The position numbers were made by a program, and so were the translations under genes. Shown piece by piece: positions 26,506 through 42,092 of a DNA stretch of 64,000 nt. Every line of letters begins with the position of its first letter. Within the stretch, counting starts at the first letter, position 1. Under the pieces are notes generated by a model, which searched no databases, was not told where the DNA came from, and saw only the letters and a list, made by a program, of their open reading frames with translations. The stretch is from Ophthalmolycus amberensis (taxonomy: Eukaryota > Chordata > Actinopteri > Perciformes > Zoarcidae): contig JAFEUB010000846.1 in NCBI GenBank assembly GCA_024529925.1, positions 1,365,001 to 1,429,000 on the forward strand, read 5' to 3'.

Positions 26506-28621
26506 CCTTTAGTAATTGCATGCAGCATGAACACAGACACACAAAAACACACTATGAGAATAGCTTTATAATTGTCCAGAATCTGTCAATAAAGATACAG
26601 AACCTTAACAAAGAGACTGCGATTAACTGCGTTTCAGACAGGAATAGCTAGCAGTGAACTAGATGGTAAGAAAATAGTAAAATGCTGTGACCGTTTCTTA
26701 AATAGTTTATCGGTATTCTTTCAAGGCATGCAGTCAAAATGTTCTTTTCATGACCTGGTTTAAAAGCCTGTAATTTACGTGTGTAAGTAGGCTTTAAATA
26801 CAAAAACAAATGGATCAATGAACTAATTCCTTTACACAACCATCAAGCAAACACATCTACAAGAGTTTCTGTTCTAAGAAACCCGACTTTCAGATTTGGC
26901 GGCCTGTAATTTTGGCTTTGTAATGCCCAGAGACTGTAATTTCACTCCTGCCAGTTCTCTGTGGCTTCTGTAAAGGACCAGCAAGCAAGCGGTGAAGCAG
27001 AAAACACTTTCTTTCTTCTTTTTCTTTAGCTAGAGACGATATTTGCTCTCTTGTAAACTGAAGACATCCATGTGGAAGTAATGTGAAATGTGACTTTCCT
27101 GAGGAGTCTTAAAGTTGGTGGAATGTGAAAGACCCTGGCATCCTGTCGGTTTCTACCCAGCATGACCCTCCCATTCCAGTCTCGTGTATCCACATTCCTG
27201 ATCCACATTACATTACCATGCAAACCCTCCCACCTCCCTGACTCCCACCATCCTCTCCCTGCCTGTCTGTCTCAGTCTGCATCCCTTCTGCAGACTTCTA
27301 CATCTGAGTTGTAGGTTTGTTCTATTAGGCAGGACATATTTTGAAGAAGCAGTTGCGACTCTACTATACTCTATTTTTCTCATGGCCAGAGGATGGAGCT
27401 GAGCCATTCAGAGCACAATATGGAAGTGTCACTTCCCATCACCCGTGGACACACTTCCTGTGTGTACCAAATTACCTCGCTCCCTATTCTTAAACAGAAA
27501 GTACAACACCGACCCCAAAATTAAACATAACTTCTTTACTGCTGACACCACAATGGTGATGTGCATTCAATATACATATATGTTAATGTTACATATATAT
27601 CACGTATACAACACAATAATAAATAATCACATTATCAGGATTGTCACATATGAAATAACTTCCGTCTATCACATACCATAGTTCTACTGGAATCTAATGA
27701 ATTCATATATATAATACATTATAAGCCAATAAAATGGAGTTAAGTTCAGAGAAACATAGAGGACCGCGAAAGGCCTTGATTATTAATTATTAATGGAATT
27801 TTTAGGATTGTTTTTTGCAGTTTGTGTATTCTACAGTCCTGGAAACAGGACAAGAGCTTGTTTTTTTCTTTTGGTCCAGGCTTTTTTCGAAAAATATCCG
27901 TTTAGATTTTTCCAGCAGCCCAACTTGGAAAACATGACTAGAAGTGGTCAGAAGTCTCAAAGAACTCTAACTCTTTCATGTCGTTTTACAGGCAGGACAA
28001 TCAATGAGGAGCAGAAAAAGAATGTAGAAGCTGAGACATGAGACAAGAGTGTCATGATGTAAAGATTACTCCAACTCCCAGCTAAAGGACAAAGTACGTT
28101 AACAAAGGCTGAGAAAAAAGCAGGTTCGTCACTTTATTAAGATTTGCTAAATGGTATGCTGCAGTTTTCTTGAAGATGAATTCTGGTACATGTTGATAAT
28201 TGTGGCTCTGCAGGTTTAGACGTGTGTGGACACAGACTGTTGTGCAGGAATGTTCAAATAGAATAGAGTGAATGAGAGGTAAGACGATGAGAGCAAATCA
28301 GGAAGTTTGTTCATCAAGTAAATTAGTTGCCTACTATTCTGTATCAACCTTTGTTGCCGTCACCAGAGAGCATTTAAGATCTTTGCTTAAAGTATTGAGT
28401 TTTCTTGTTCGTGAGTGTTCCACATTGTGTTACTGTTTAACACACTTTGCAAACTCTAATGCATGAAAGCTATTCAAACAAAGGCGTCTCCTCTGGCCTG
28501 ACTTACACAGAAAATACAGATTCCTTTTCCCATCATGCATCGGCACAAAGAGTAGGAAATGAGATACAGTAAGAGGCAAGCAGGAAGCGTAAGCAGGCTG
28601 TAATATATTAACATTACTCAC

Positions 28622-28755
28622 CTGCAGTTAGGTGCTGTCAGCCAGTGATGGACAAGTTGAAGGTTGAGTTTATCCCGGTGAAACTGTTGCTGGTTGGAGG
28701 AGCTTCTGTTGTTGCTGCTTCAGTCCGCAAAGTTATGGCGTGTCGAGCAACAGGG
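28622..28755 (-). promoter_or_regulatory. csrp1: csrp1 non-coding first exon and promoter region
   Basis: A minus-strand donor (ctgcag|gtgagt) ends an exon at 28622. It lies 2.1 kb upstream of the csrp1 coding start and no other gene fits. The exon probably begins within the 130 bp below the GA tract; the start is unmarked. I infer that this is the csrp1 leader. Confidence 0.5.
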
Positions 28756-28759
28756 GAGT

Positions 28760-30845
<2,086 letters not shown>

Positions 30846-33831
30846 TCAGACACAACCAAAACCGCTGTAACATGTTGACGTGCATGCACACAGATCCTGA
30901 TGAAATGTTTTGTTACTCTGTATAATGCCTCGGCAGCCTCAGCTTCTCAAAACATGTTAAAGCTGTGGGAAGCGGGGCCTCAACTATTTCCACCTTCATC
31001 TCTGTGGCTGGCACCTCCATCCTATCCAGAACTTTATGAGGCTCTTTAGCTCAGCCGGAGACGCTGTGTTGAAGAAGCAGCCGATCAGTCGACACAGACT
31101 CTGCTAAGACGGCTTCATGCAACAGTAGCTCAAAAGGATGTCCCTGTAACAGCAGTCGTACATACCCTTTTCAATAAATGTTTTCAAGTAGCCAGATACT
31201 CTGCGTACATCCATGACATCGGACTCGTCGTCATCTTCATTTTTGTAGCTCTCAAAGATGACAGTTATACACGATGGCCATATGATGCAATCCAAGATCA
31301 GCTGAAATCACACGGAACTCCGGCTGTATCTAAAATAGTCTTTAATCCTTTTAGTATTTGAATTAGGTGCACTTTAAAGTCCCGAGGGAATTCATTTTTG
31401 GGAAGGAAAATGAGAACAATAAATTGGACAACTGAGATGTGTCTGTGCTGATCTACCTGAGGTGTGACTTGTGCTTCGGATTCCCTGGGAAACAGGATGG
31501 GGATTACATCTCTTCTGCGACTGAGAAGCGGCCACAGTCCCGTCTCTTTTAAGCCTTTTTGGAACTGATTGATTTGATGCCTCGTTCGCTCGATAACCTT
31601 CAAGACCTTGTCAATTATTGTTGGACTTTGTTGCCGATGCAGAGGGACATCTGATGGTTTTGGCAAAAGATTCATCTCAGATTTTGCTTGAGTTGACAAG
31701 TGCACTGATTCTAGGCGACAAGTAGATGTCAACTCTGCATCTTGGTAACAACACAGCATTTGCAACAAATTGCTGAAATGGCAGGCAGCAAAGAAAGTGT
31801 CTTTCTGAGCCATTGTCCAAATTGTTTGAGAGAGATAAGGATGTGGGAAATACACTTTGGAATACTTTTTAAGGACATAGGGAAATGATACTGTCTTCAG
31901 TTTAATCTCTTTAGTGTGTTCAGCAGTAGCGTGGAGAGAATGAGTTGAGAAACTGAAGTAGAGTAAATAAAAACACATGACATTACAGCATGCAAGAGAA
32001 GCTGTTCAGACAGCAATTTCCTGTTGGTGGCATTCGGTGCTGGCAGCCCATAGGACAGGCAGAGCTGATGGATGGCGTCAAATTATTTTAATTCATCGTC
32101 TCCTTCAAGCTGGAATAAAACATAATGAAAATCATGTTTTATCCATGCAGCATGCATAGAATGAATAACGTTGATTGTAGTTTTATGAGGCTGAGTTTAG
32201 TGACAAATAGAGAGGGTTTTTAGGTAGAACATATAATATATATCTTTTATGTTATGTGTTGACGTTAGTTAAACTCAATGCTCACCATTGTCACAGTGTC
32301 TCGGACGTCGAAGTCAGGGCAGTCTCGTATCGTCACAGGAGCAGTCTCCATCGAACCTCCAAAGAGAATGTGAATAATGGCGGGGCTGAGTCCTGAGACA
32401 CTCGGGCCGCGATGCAAGAAGGAATGGCCAATCATCCGGCCCGCGACTGTGAACATGTTGTTTTCAAGCAGGTCATCTGAAACTGAGGGGATGAGGTGAT
32501 CAGGCTCACCTTCAAAGACTTTGGCGATGGCCGCACTTCCTGCAACAGTCAAAGATTGAGGATGAAGAGAATATTTGGAACACAAGTTTAATGACTCAAA
32601 AAAAATGTAATCAGAGGATGAGGAAAAATCCCATTTGTGTAGAGTAATCAATCAGTAGATTTTGATATTTTGATCCTTAGACTCTTAGTTTTTTTTTAGA
32701 CCTGTAGCTCACCTTTCCTTAAATTTGATAAACAGTAAGTGATTATTATACATTTCACATAAATGGTCTGTTAATCATCTGTTCTGTCAATTATCTGATT
32801 ACTTTATCAAGATTTAGATTTTTTTTCATTGTTTTTTGATAGAACAATAGAGATTAGTTTTCTTGTTCTTTAGATTATCCAGATTTTCCAGATAAAATGA
32901 AATAATGGAATGACTGGATGCATCTCAGAGCTCAGTAAGGCTTGCCTGTTTGCCCGGGCCAAGTCAAATGTCATGTCGGGCTAGTAAATCTAGCAACCTG
33001 TTGGCCCAATTGGGCAAGTGGAAAAAAAAGATTAAAACACATTGTTGTTTTTCCCTGGAGCTGATGATGAAAGTAGCTAAGGAGTGAACCATCTTGCTTC
33101 CTTCTCATCTCTGTTAAGAGTTGAACAACACAAAGTGTATGAGCTGAAGCTCAAGCCAGTATTTAAATTATCCTGGAAACAAACGTTTTTATTACTTGTA
33201 TTTAGTGATCTGTAGGCATGTAACTTCTGAATGTAGTCAGAATCAGCATTGTTGTTGTATGAGTATGTTGTAGTGTCTAACCTAAGTTTATATGGAATCC
33301 ACTCATAAGTTTGAACATCACTGTCGACATCATGTGACGGTCGACCCCACTTCCTGTTGCAACGTCGCCTGTGTAGAAACATTTTTTACTTTTATCACTT
33401 AATTGAGCAATAAGGTGTTTGTTTGTTTTTCTAGTGATTCATTTGCCAGTTACTACCTTGAAGTTTGCATCGAAGTGGCGACGTCCTCCTTGTCTTGTCT
33501 GACGTCTACACTAAGAAATAGGCTGTTTGAATCTCTGTTGCTGTGAAGAAGGTCTTGTGAAAATAGCCAACCGGCTTCTTTTGGATCTGACACTGTTATC
33601 CATTCTGAGACAGCAGCAAAAAGAGCAGAGTATGAAAATATAATATTAACTATTTGGAATATACGGTGTCCACAAATGAAGCTTTAAGGGACTATAATGA
33701 CCATATATATATATCCTTGAAAAAAAGATTAAATTGTAGAAACATGTACCTGTGCTACTTGACGTAACTTCTTCTGTTGCTTCCATTTCTAGGTACTGAC
33801 CCGATCATAATGGGCAGTCGGTTCCAACAAT
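30846..33831 (-). pseudogene. HECT-type E3 ubiquitin ligase-like (G2E3-like) locus, apparently broken
   Basis: HECT ligases pass ubiquitin through a catalytic Cys in the C-lobe. Minus-strand exons with compatible boundaries: 33750-33831 (ATG at 33786, MEATEEVTSSSTG), 33457-33604, 33282-33368, 32286-32539, 31457 to about 31740 (start unclear), 31166-31301 and the last exon from 31063 down to 30846. Family-like blocks are FEGEPDHLIPSVSDDLLEN, GRMIGHSFLHRGPS, KGLKETGLWPLLSRRRDVIP, LFPRESEAQVTPQ and ELKSLIKFWIGW. In the last exon the frame is lost after FWIGW (about 31018). The catalytic-site-like ALTCFEKLRLPRHY continues in another frame, stops at 30913-30915, and the C-terminal YSGFGCV resumes in a third. 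The N-terminal HECT lobe was not found between 32540 and 33281. It resembles fish proteins named G2/M phase-specific E3 ligase-like. It could instead be a functional gene with sequencing indels. Confidence 0.6.
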
Positions 33832-34139
33832 CTGAGAGAAAAGGATTGATAGTAAGGTATAAGGTAAATGCCAAATGCTGTTGACAGATCCAGTGTGCAT
33901 CAGGTCAGTGTAACAGTGAGCTCACGACTAGAGGACGTAAATTACAGCCTTTTGTGTTTAAGCAAGCCTTTACTTGAAACATGTCAAATTTCAGGGCTGC
34001 TGTTTTGGAGGTATGCAGCTTTTCTTACAAGCGACCCTCAGGCAGGAGGGAAGAGGGAGTCATGTTTACTGCTCCTCAAACTTCAACCTATACTTCTGAC
34101 CATTAGCTTGAACATTTGCTTTTCTATCTGCAGTACATT

Positions 34140-34379
34140 GCTTTTGAGTGTTTCATTTAGTCATAGGGATTGTCTACATTGTAATTTGAATATGTTGGTC
34201 TATTATGTACACAACATCTGTTGCATGTGTGTCCATCCTGGGAGAGGCTGCTCTTCCGGAGGTGACATGGGTTTGTTTTCCTTAGTCGAAGCAAGGGTGT
34301 CATATGCTGTGCAGATTGTAGAGCACCCTGAGGCAAATTTGTGATATTATGTTATATAAATAAACTTGACTTGATTTGA
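34140..34379 (+). mobile_element. LINE-type 3' end remnant
   Basis: The segment contains CATCCTGGGAGAGGCTGCTC, GTGTCATATGCTGTGCAGAT and GAGGCAAATTTGTGATATTA, then TATATAAATAAA and a short ACTTG/ATTTG tail. I know this arrangement as the 3' end of an abundant non-LTR retroposon of teleosts. It lies within the first intron of the HECT-like locus. No reverse transcriptase frame remains. Confidence 0.55.
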
Positions 34380-34615
34380 CTTTTTAAGTTTTTAAATGGA
34401 TGAATTTCACTGCGTTGATTATACATCAAACATATTGTTTCCCTTATAATTCAAAACTTAAAAAAATTAATTATTTAAATTCATAAAAGTTGTTCAAGGT
34501 AAAATCGAGTCTTAAGTGTATATCCATTGAGTTGAAACGTGCATGGATGAGGACCTTGTACAATATCGTTTTTTAACAGGTTTAACAGGAAGAATGAGGT
34601 TGCAGCTGTGCTTAC

Positions 34616-34700
34616 CTGTGAAGGTCTGTGACAGTGTCTTCTCTGTTTCCTGTGTTTGCTGTCATTGGGGCTGTGTGGGAGTTCCTAACTGCTAGTAGTC
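34616..34700 (-). other. Probable non-coding first exon of the HECT-like locus
   Basis: A good minus-strand donor (cacag|gtaagc) ends at 34616. It lies 0.8 kb upstream of an acceptor (ttttctctcag) at 33832-33836 that opens the ATG-bearing exon. The upper limit is a guess. No other gene nearby uses this strand. Confidence 0.35.
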
Positions 34701-36198
34701 TAAGCTGGTTTAACTTGTCTGTACAGGTATTGCAAACTGTGAAGAGTGTAGCTTAGTTTACGGCAGCTGCGTTTTTTTAAAGGGCAACCTTTTAAAGGGG
34801 ACAGTCAACAGATTCTGCTGGCATTACGGGTCACATGGTCAAACGGTTGAAATCTAAATTACAATATGAATTACCTAATTACGTTATTTTATACAAATAG
34901 CAGCAACACTGTAAGATTGATTCCTTAAGTAACTTAGTGTAGAAGATGTAATAACAGCAGTAATGTGCTCCGTTCTCTTGGTTCTCGTTAGAACCTTGTC
35001 AGCAGCATCCTGAATGAGCTAACATTGTCTAACTGTCTTTTCGGGAAGACCGGACAAGACACCGCTATTAACATCCTCCCTGATGAAAATGAAGGCACTA
35101 TTTGTTTTATATGATAAAATGCTGATTTAGTAAATGCCTTGAGGCGACTGCTGAAGCTCAAATATTTAAAAACAATTAACTAGCATCAAGATGACCGATA
35201 ACATTCATTCTTTCCTACTTGTTGGCAAATGCAATGATCTCCGTCTCCTTTTTATTTCATTGAAAGAACTTTAAACACATTGATAGAGTGAGTCTAAGAG
35301 ACCATAGACTTAGTAAAGCCATGCTAGTGGCTATATGTGAGGATGTACTAGTGTACAGCGTGTGGTGTCTCTTTTCGTTTTATGACACGTATTTTGTCAG
35401 ATATCAAGTGTTGGAAAAATTGAGTAATGAAAGTGTGCACTGTGAAGACCCTGCATGAGAATGACGTGTTAGTATCACTCAGCGAAATCAAATGTAATGT
35501 AATTAACATAATAATAATAAAGCCCCCCCCCCCTCCCTCCCCCGCAATCCTGCAAGCGATTCGGATAATAGATGGATGGATGATAAATGTTATTGCTAGT
35601 AGCTGTAGATCTGTCTCTATTGGCTAAATCCTTATTGTTACAAATACATTCGCAGTACTGGTTCCTCTTTCCCTTTCTGGGTTTGCGATATAGAACCGTT
35701 CTAATGTGGAATCTGTTTAGCCTTACATATAAATGGCCTCATCTCAAACTGGGACACGGTGTAAGTTGACGCCACCTAGTGTTAACAGTGCTGTCACATG
35801 AGGTACAGTCACACACGGAGACAAACTCAGGATGTTGATGAACTCGGTGGATTGAGCTCTGTGGTGATAAGATACAAACTTCCACAGGGAACAGGGGACT
35901 TCCTCTGCGCTACATTAACCTGTTATGTTGTTCTGATTGGTTTTTGTCTCAGTGCTTCTTCTCTCTTCTGTGTTCTTCCTTTACTTTACACCTCATCTCA
36001 GTGAAACTACACATCTGAGGCCTCATGTTCCAGACAGTCAACATGTTAGAGTAGCCCCCCTCCATGCCTCCATCCCTCCAGATGCCCCTCGGGGTGACAG
36101 TGACACAAGTATCCCATTGTCACAACAGCGTCTCTCAGGGGGGAGGACATGCTTTGGAGGACATCAGTAGATTAGCTATGACATTAACCCCCCTCTGC

Positions 36199-36238
<40 letters not shown>

Positions 36239-37960
36239 CTCTTCACAGACGCTTGCACACTCCTACCCATAATCCCTCTGTTTTCAAGTCACTTCCCGTT
36301 TCATGAGCCACTGAGACAAAGCAACAGATCATGTGAGTGTTTTTTTTTTTGCTTGTGGGTGACTTTGGAGTGAGTTTCACACATTTGAATTCCCTGTCGG
36401 GAGCTGAAAAAACAGAAGAGCAGCCTGGACATTAATGTGAGTATTTAGGAGATGAGCACTTAAGTGATCGTGGTCTACAGCATGCAGGGTATAGTACTGT
36501 GTGATATGTGCATGAGTGTAGAGAAAAGAGGGAGGGGGGAGTTTATGTGTACAGTTGTGCATGTGTTCAGTATGTGTGGGGGAGGTGCTGTGCTTGTTGG
36601 GAAATATCCTAATAGTATTTTTTTCAATGTATCATGCTTGGTTCGTCAGTTGATGTATTTATTTGTTGACACATTTTCCTTTATGTATCTCTTCAGCATA
36701 GACTTGCAGACCATGTCAAGTGGCAGCACAGTGTTAGCACAGCCAGTCAATGCCTAATCAATATGTGATCAGCGAGAGAGCTCTCAGGCTGTACTTAACT
36801 GCAAGATCAAGACCGTGAAGACCGTAAAGACCCTTACAGACCGTTCAGTCTAATGATTGATTGAACACATGCCGTTAGAGAAAAATATGCTGCAGAATGT
36901 ACACTGTAAAAACGGGAGAATCGCAGACATATTTTATGGGTCTGATCCTATTGTGTGTCACAATCTTCATTAAATATTCAGCACAGTCCGGCATGTCACT
37001 GTGTCGAACTGTAAGCCAGCACAGCAGAAATATGAGAAGAGAGAATAGAGCGAGAAATGCAAAGAGAGTAAGAGACTGAGATACAGAGAAAGACAGAAAG
37101 AGCCCGGCGAGAGAACGGGGATCGAAAAGCAAGCAAGAAATCTCAGAGTAAGCAGGCGCTTTTCTATTTAACTCAAAACAAACACCTTGTGATGAGACAC
37201 ATATGTAATCCAGTAGTCAAAATAGCAATTAATAACATCTTTTCAAGTGCTTACTATGATCGACGTTGTTTCACACCTCCCTGGTGTTGCACAGTGTGTC
37301 TCACTGCTGTTACATTTAAACATTTTCCTCTTTTTGTAAACCAGATCAGATGTTTCAGGTGGACTGGCTACATTTGATGAGATTTTTACAGACAGATTTA
37401 TAAGTAGGGATAGACAGAAGCTACATTCAAAGGCAGGTCTGGTGGACGTATGTCATTTCTCTTTATTTGTCAGCTGGGAAAAGACGCCAATAGAAGGTTT
37501 ACTCTGCACATGTTGATCATGTTTCCAGCCTCTCTCCTCTTTTCTCTCATTCACTGTCTTCCTTCTTTCATTCGAGGTGTGGGCCAATTTAGAGGAGTGA
37601 TGGATGGGCTGTGCAGACACAGATATAGACTCAGATGTATGTTTGTGATTCTGTGTGTTTATGCACATTTTCACGAGTCATCAGCAGATCTATCATTAGA
37701 ATGCCAATGTTTCTTTTACTGTCTTATTTCATCCGGCTTCCCCTGACCACCAAATAGACTTTAAAAGCACGATGATGGGTTTCAGCTTTTCACATTTGTG
37801 GCTACATCTGCTTAATTACCATGTCTTATTACTCACACTATACAGACACACCCCCTTCTCACGCACACAAACCACACTCATCCAGCTAATGGACCAGCCT
37901 GTCTCTGCTTTTGCTGGGCTTATATTTCACCTCGGAGAGGGAGGGAGCTCAGCCAACAGG
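34701..37960. other. Intergenic region between the HECT-like locus and nav1
   Basis: I found no exon. There is a C-run with CCCT motifs (35521-35542), a 33-bp CA run (36204-36236) and a small piece of the 17.6-kb repeat near 35318-35336. The open frames here have no recognisable content. Confidence 0.45.
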
Positions 37961-38049
37961 TCCATTACGGAGAGAGAGAGCGAGAGAGAGAGAGAGATAG
38001 GGATTGTGATGAGGGGAGGAAAAAATAAAGAGAGGGGCAGGGATACGGC

Positions 38050-38266
38050 TGCAGGCGTACTGCGGCAGCAGCAGAGCGGCATGACGTGATAGAGGGGTGA
38101 AATGATAGACAGAGGGACACACACACAAATGCACATGCTCGCAGCTCAGAAGTCCGCCAGGCAAAAGTAGGCAGAAGCAAAGGCAGGGACTCAGCCAGAA
38201 GCACTCAGCAGCATACAGATTGGAGACAAACTCACTTGCTGCTTTCTATCCCGATGCTTGCAGAGG
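38050..38266 (+). promoter_or_regulatory. nav1: nav1 upstream promoter region and first leader exon
   Basis: A plus-strand donor (gcagagg|gtgagt) ends an exon at 38266. Upstream is a GA-rich stretch (37971-37997) and a leader ending in an upstream ATG at 38254. A second leader exon may lie at 39371-39555 (acceptor ttgtcacag, donor gtaaga). These would feed the long-isoform coding exon at 43390. The transcription start is not marked by a clear TATA box; 38050 is a guess. Confidence 0.45.
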
Positions 38267-39552
38267 GTGAGTGTAGCCTTGGTTCATATTTTGGATTTAT
38301 GTTCATGCATTTGTCAATGTGACCGTGTATGTCCCCTTGATGGTTTGTGTGAATCTTATTTGTGTAAACGTAACTGCGAATGCCAGTTTCTGTGAGCAGA
38401 TCAATACAAACCCTATGTTTTAAAAGGATGACGATGTTCACAATCAGCAGCGTAGCAGCGAGATGGTGGTAAAGTGGAAGAGAGAGGTTAAAAGAAAGAA
38501 AGGCAGAGCTTAAGTGGGATGAAAAGAGGGGGAGAAGGGATGATATGGGGGGGGGGGTATTCCATAGCCAGGGGTGACGTGATGTGATCTGCCTGAGTCA
38601 GCGTTTATATAGGCTGGATGACTCAGTGCAGCATGCATAGCATACATAATAGACTGTGTGTCCAATAGCTGTGGTGAGTGTTGGATAATGTGAAGAGTTG
38701 TAGTACTGAATCAGAATGGAGGGAAACTGTGCACACATGTTGATGTTTATGTGGTTAGTAGTCTGATTAGGCTCTCTCCTGTTTATTTTTGTGTGGGTGC
38801 TCGTGTTTGTCTGCCCATGCTTCTATAATGAGTGGAGGTGTGAGTGCTAGACATGCTTCATTTTTCCAATTTGCGAGTGATTCACATTCTCTGTAGGAAC
38901 CCCGAAACTGATGACTTTTCCATGTGGTTGTACCAGGCTGTGTTGAAAATCTCACAACCCGAGTTTTACTTCAGTTAACTTGTTATCCTCTGTGAAAGAA
39001 ACCCCTTGCATAACCACTTGAAATCATGATACATTGTGATGAAGTCAACACCAAAACAAATCAACTACCGTATCTTCCTGTGCAGTTGACAAACTGGACA
39101 TACAAGGTATGCTGTGGCATTTTTGAGGATGACAGAACGTGTGTCATTGCAGGTCACGAGTGTAGGCCAAGTCCATTTCCATTTGGGTTACTGACTCATG
39201 CTAACATAAACAGTCTTCAGTTCATTGTTCAAACTGAGATTTTTTTTTAATGACGTTTTTCCGCCAAAAAATGGGAGCACTGATTTCATTGACGAAAGTG
39301 ACTTTGAAAATGACTCACCTCAGTGCGGGGCGCTCTGATTCGCTGAAAATGTCGTTCCTGTTTGTCACAGCTTCCTGTCTCGGTGAATGGAGAGGCACTG
39401 TCGACCAATGGGAGGGCAGTGGTGAGGATGCAACAGTGAGCCAGGAAAAAGACAGCCCATTGTCCGTGGGACTACGCAGAAGTGTGACCACTCTCCTGCA
39501 GGCTCTGGCTGCTCGGCCTATCGGCACACTGACGGACCCGGGACACCACTGA
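38254..39552 (+). other. Possible upstream ORF across two nav1 leader exons
   Basis: Joining 38254-38266 to 39371-39552 gives an open frame of 64 codons (start MLAEASCLGEW, end LTDPGHH) that stops three bases before the second leader's donor. The same TGA is in frame with, and upstream of, the nav1 ATG at 43396, which supports that ATG as the true start. Whether it is translated is unknown. The peptide has no family I recognise. Confidence 0.3.
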
Positions 39553-40439
39553 GAGGTAAGACACCGGAGAGACAGCAGATCTGGCACATGACATTTCACA
39601 AAAAGCCTTTTATGAGCTTCAGAAGTTATTCTGGTGTGTCTTCTAAGAAAACTGTGCTTTTACAGGAATCCTAACAGCACATTGGAGCGTTTTTTGCACC
39701 ATCGTGTGTCACTAGCATATTGTAAGAGGATTTATGACAGCACATTGTCGCTGTTGTTTTGGTTGTTGTCATAATGGAGCTAATTCCATTCATTTATATC
39801 CACACTGGGTGACACACACAGGCACTGCTAATGTGCTTCAGTTCACAGACAGAGAGGCCAGTGTTACCACCTCATTTATTGATTTTGGTGATGAGTCAGA
39901 GGATTTTCATCGCTAGGGTGAGGGTGCGTATTTGTGTGAGAGAGAAGAGATGCATGTTTCTTTGAACAGAGGTACAGTAACGGAATTCAGGCTGAGTTTG
40001 TCATGGGACAGCGTGACTAAAATTATGTGAATAAGATTATGAAGTTAAAAGCTAACATCTAATGCCGGCTGCCACGCTATCCTTCTTGTTTTTCTACTTA
40101 CAGAACGTATATATCTGACCTGCTGTCTTTCATTATTGATGTGAAAAGAGTTTTTAATCAGCACATGTACTGCAGTTCTCCTCCTGAATATGTGGAGAGA
40201 GATAGAACATTTGAAGATGAGTGAAAGAAGAGTCCCTGCTGCTGTTGCACACAGTGTCCAGCAGATGTCAGTACCATCCTAGCAGAATCATTTTGGACGA
40301 GTCAAAGTCTCTGGTTTCTTTACGCTCGACCAATGATCATTAAATTCAATTGCAACTAAAATACTAAAATCACCATGTTTTCGTTACCATGTTTTTGCCA
40401 TTATACAAAAGTCATTATCTTCTCCAACACGCCAACACA

Positions 40440-40662
40440 CTTGTATACAAATACGATTCATTTTATTATTTAATTGTAGGTCATTGGTGCTATATACACA
40501 AAACAATGTCCACATACTTGTGTACTTTTGTACATATTAGTCCTGTCTATTCTTCACATTTATTTGTCCAGTTTTGTTGTCCTTGTACCTAGCTGTTATG
40601 TATATTTTTAAGAGTTGTATGTGTACCCAAACTTGGCCAATAATGGCGATTCTGATCCGACT
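40440..40662 (+). mobile_element. LINE-like 3' tail remnant in the nav1 leader intron
   Basis: The end of the segment, ACTTGGCCAATAATGGCGATTCTGAT, has the form I remember for the 3' termini of several fish non-LTR elements ('cttggccaataaa..gattctgatt'). The upstream part is T-rich and degenerate. There is no coding frame. Confidence 0.35.
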
Positions 40663-42055
40663 TAAATACCTATTAAATATTAGGAGTGTTGTCTGGGTGT
40701 CACAGAAACACTAATGTATAATTAGCCAAGAGACATGCATCTATTGTATTAAGTAAAGAGCTACTGCAAATTGATTATCGGCTTTATTAATTGAAAACAA
40801 TTAGCTAAATTGATTAATTATTTAACCCATTTATCAAGCGAAACATGCCAGGCAGTCTCGGCTTTCAGTCACTTTAAAATCGTGCTTTTCTCTTATATGA
40901 CTGTAGATTTAATATCTTTGTTTTGTTCTTCGTTTAAGTACCTTTAAGTCCTTTGGGCTCAGGGAAATCTTTCACTAGTTCATGATGTTTTATGGACTAC
41001 CTGATTTGTAATTTAATCAAAAAAATTATTGGCAGATTAAATAACACCATTGTTAGTGGCAGCCCTAACCAGCAACCTATTGTTCCTCACATTTCTGCCG
41101 TAGGACCGGCCAAAACCAAACCACATTATGTTTGTTCTTCCTGTAGATTTCTACAAAGTGTATTTAACCAGGCATTTCAATAGTTCTATGTTTTGGTTGC
41201 CAGAAAAGTCACAAGCAGTTTGACCTACTTTGAAAGTGTTAACAAACCAACAATCAAACTATTGTGAATGCACTTATATAGCAGAGTGATGTTATTTTTG
41301 ACTCCTGTATATAATCTGAACACATGACACAGAGAACATACCCTGCACATGTAACAAGCTTATGCTGTAAAACATTCCCTTAAGTGTGAGTGAATCAGAC
41401 CATTGATTAGCCATATTTCTGCTGCGTTTAGTCAGCAGAAATATCTTTTTGTCTCTTTCTGTGGATACACACACACACAGACATCCTCACCGCCAGCTGA
41501 GCCTCAGTATGTCCTTACGTGGGCTGCAGTAGTACTGGTATGACCCCCACTGTATCCCCCAGAGACGAGCCAATTTCCATACAGATAGACACAGAGCCAG
41601 ACCGCACCTGTGCCCCTGGAATTCCGAGCAGGAATTGTATCAGACAGGCAGAAATGCTGATGCTTTTAGTGACTTGGCCTCCCAGGAGAAAGAGCGAGAG
41701 AAACATAGATGGGGGGGAAAGAGGAGGAAGAGGAATCTATGGAGAGAAATGAGGCGAAAGCAGGATGGATGATCATATCTGTCTCTATATACTGCTGCAT
41801 CACTGCCTCCGTATGCTGCTGCAGGTCTACATTAGCACTGAGTCAACTATGACAGAGCACGAGTCCTTCGCAAAATACCCAAATCTCCATTTTCTGTGTC
41901 AGTATGTCTAATATTATAAGATACAGAGATACTAACCTTTTCTTCATTAGAAACCTTAATGTTGTTTTCGTTTCATGTTTTTGAGCTGAAGCAGTCAACC
42001 GCTTTCTGCTGCAGGGATTCTTAAAATGACAGAGCTTTTGCTCAGACTGCTGGGA

Positions 42056-42092
<37 letters not shown>

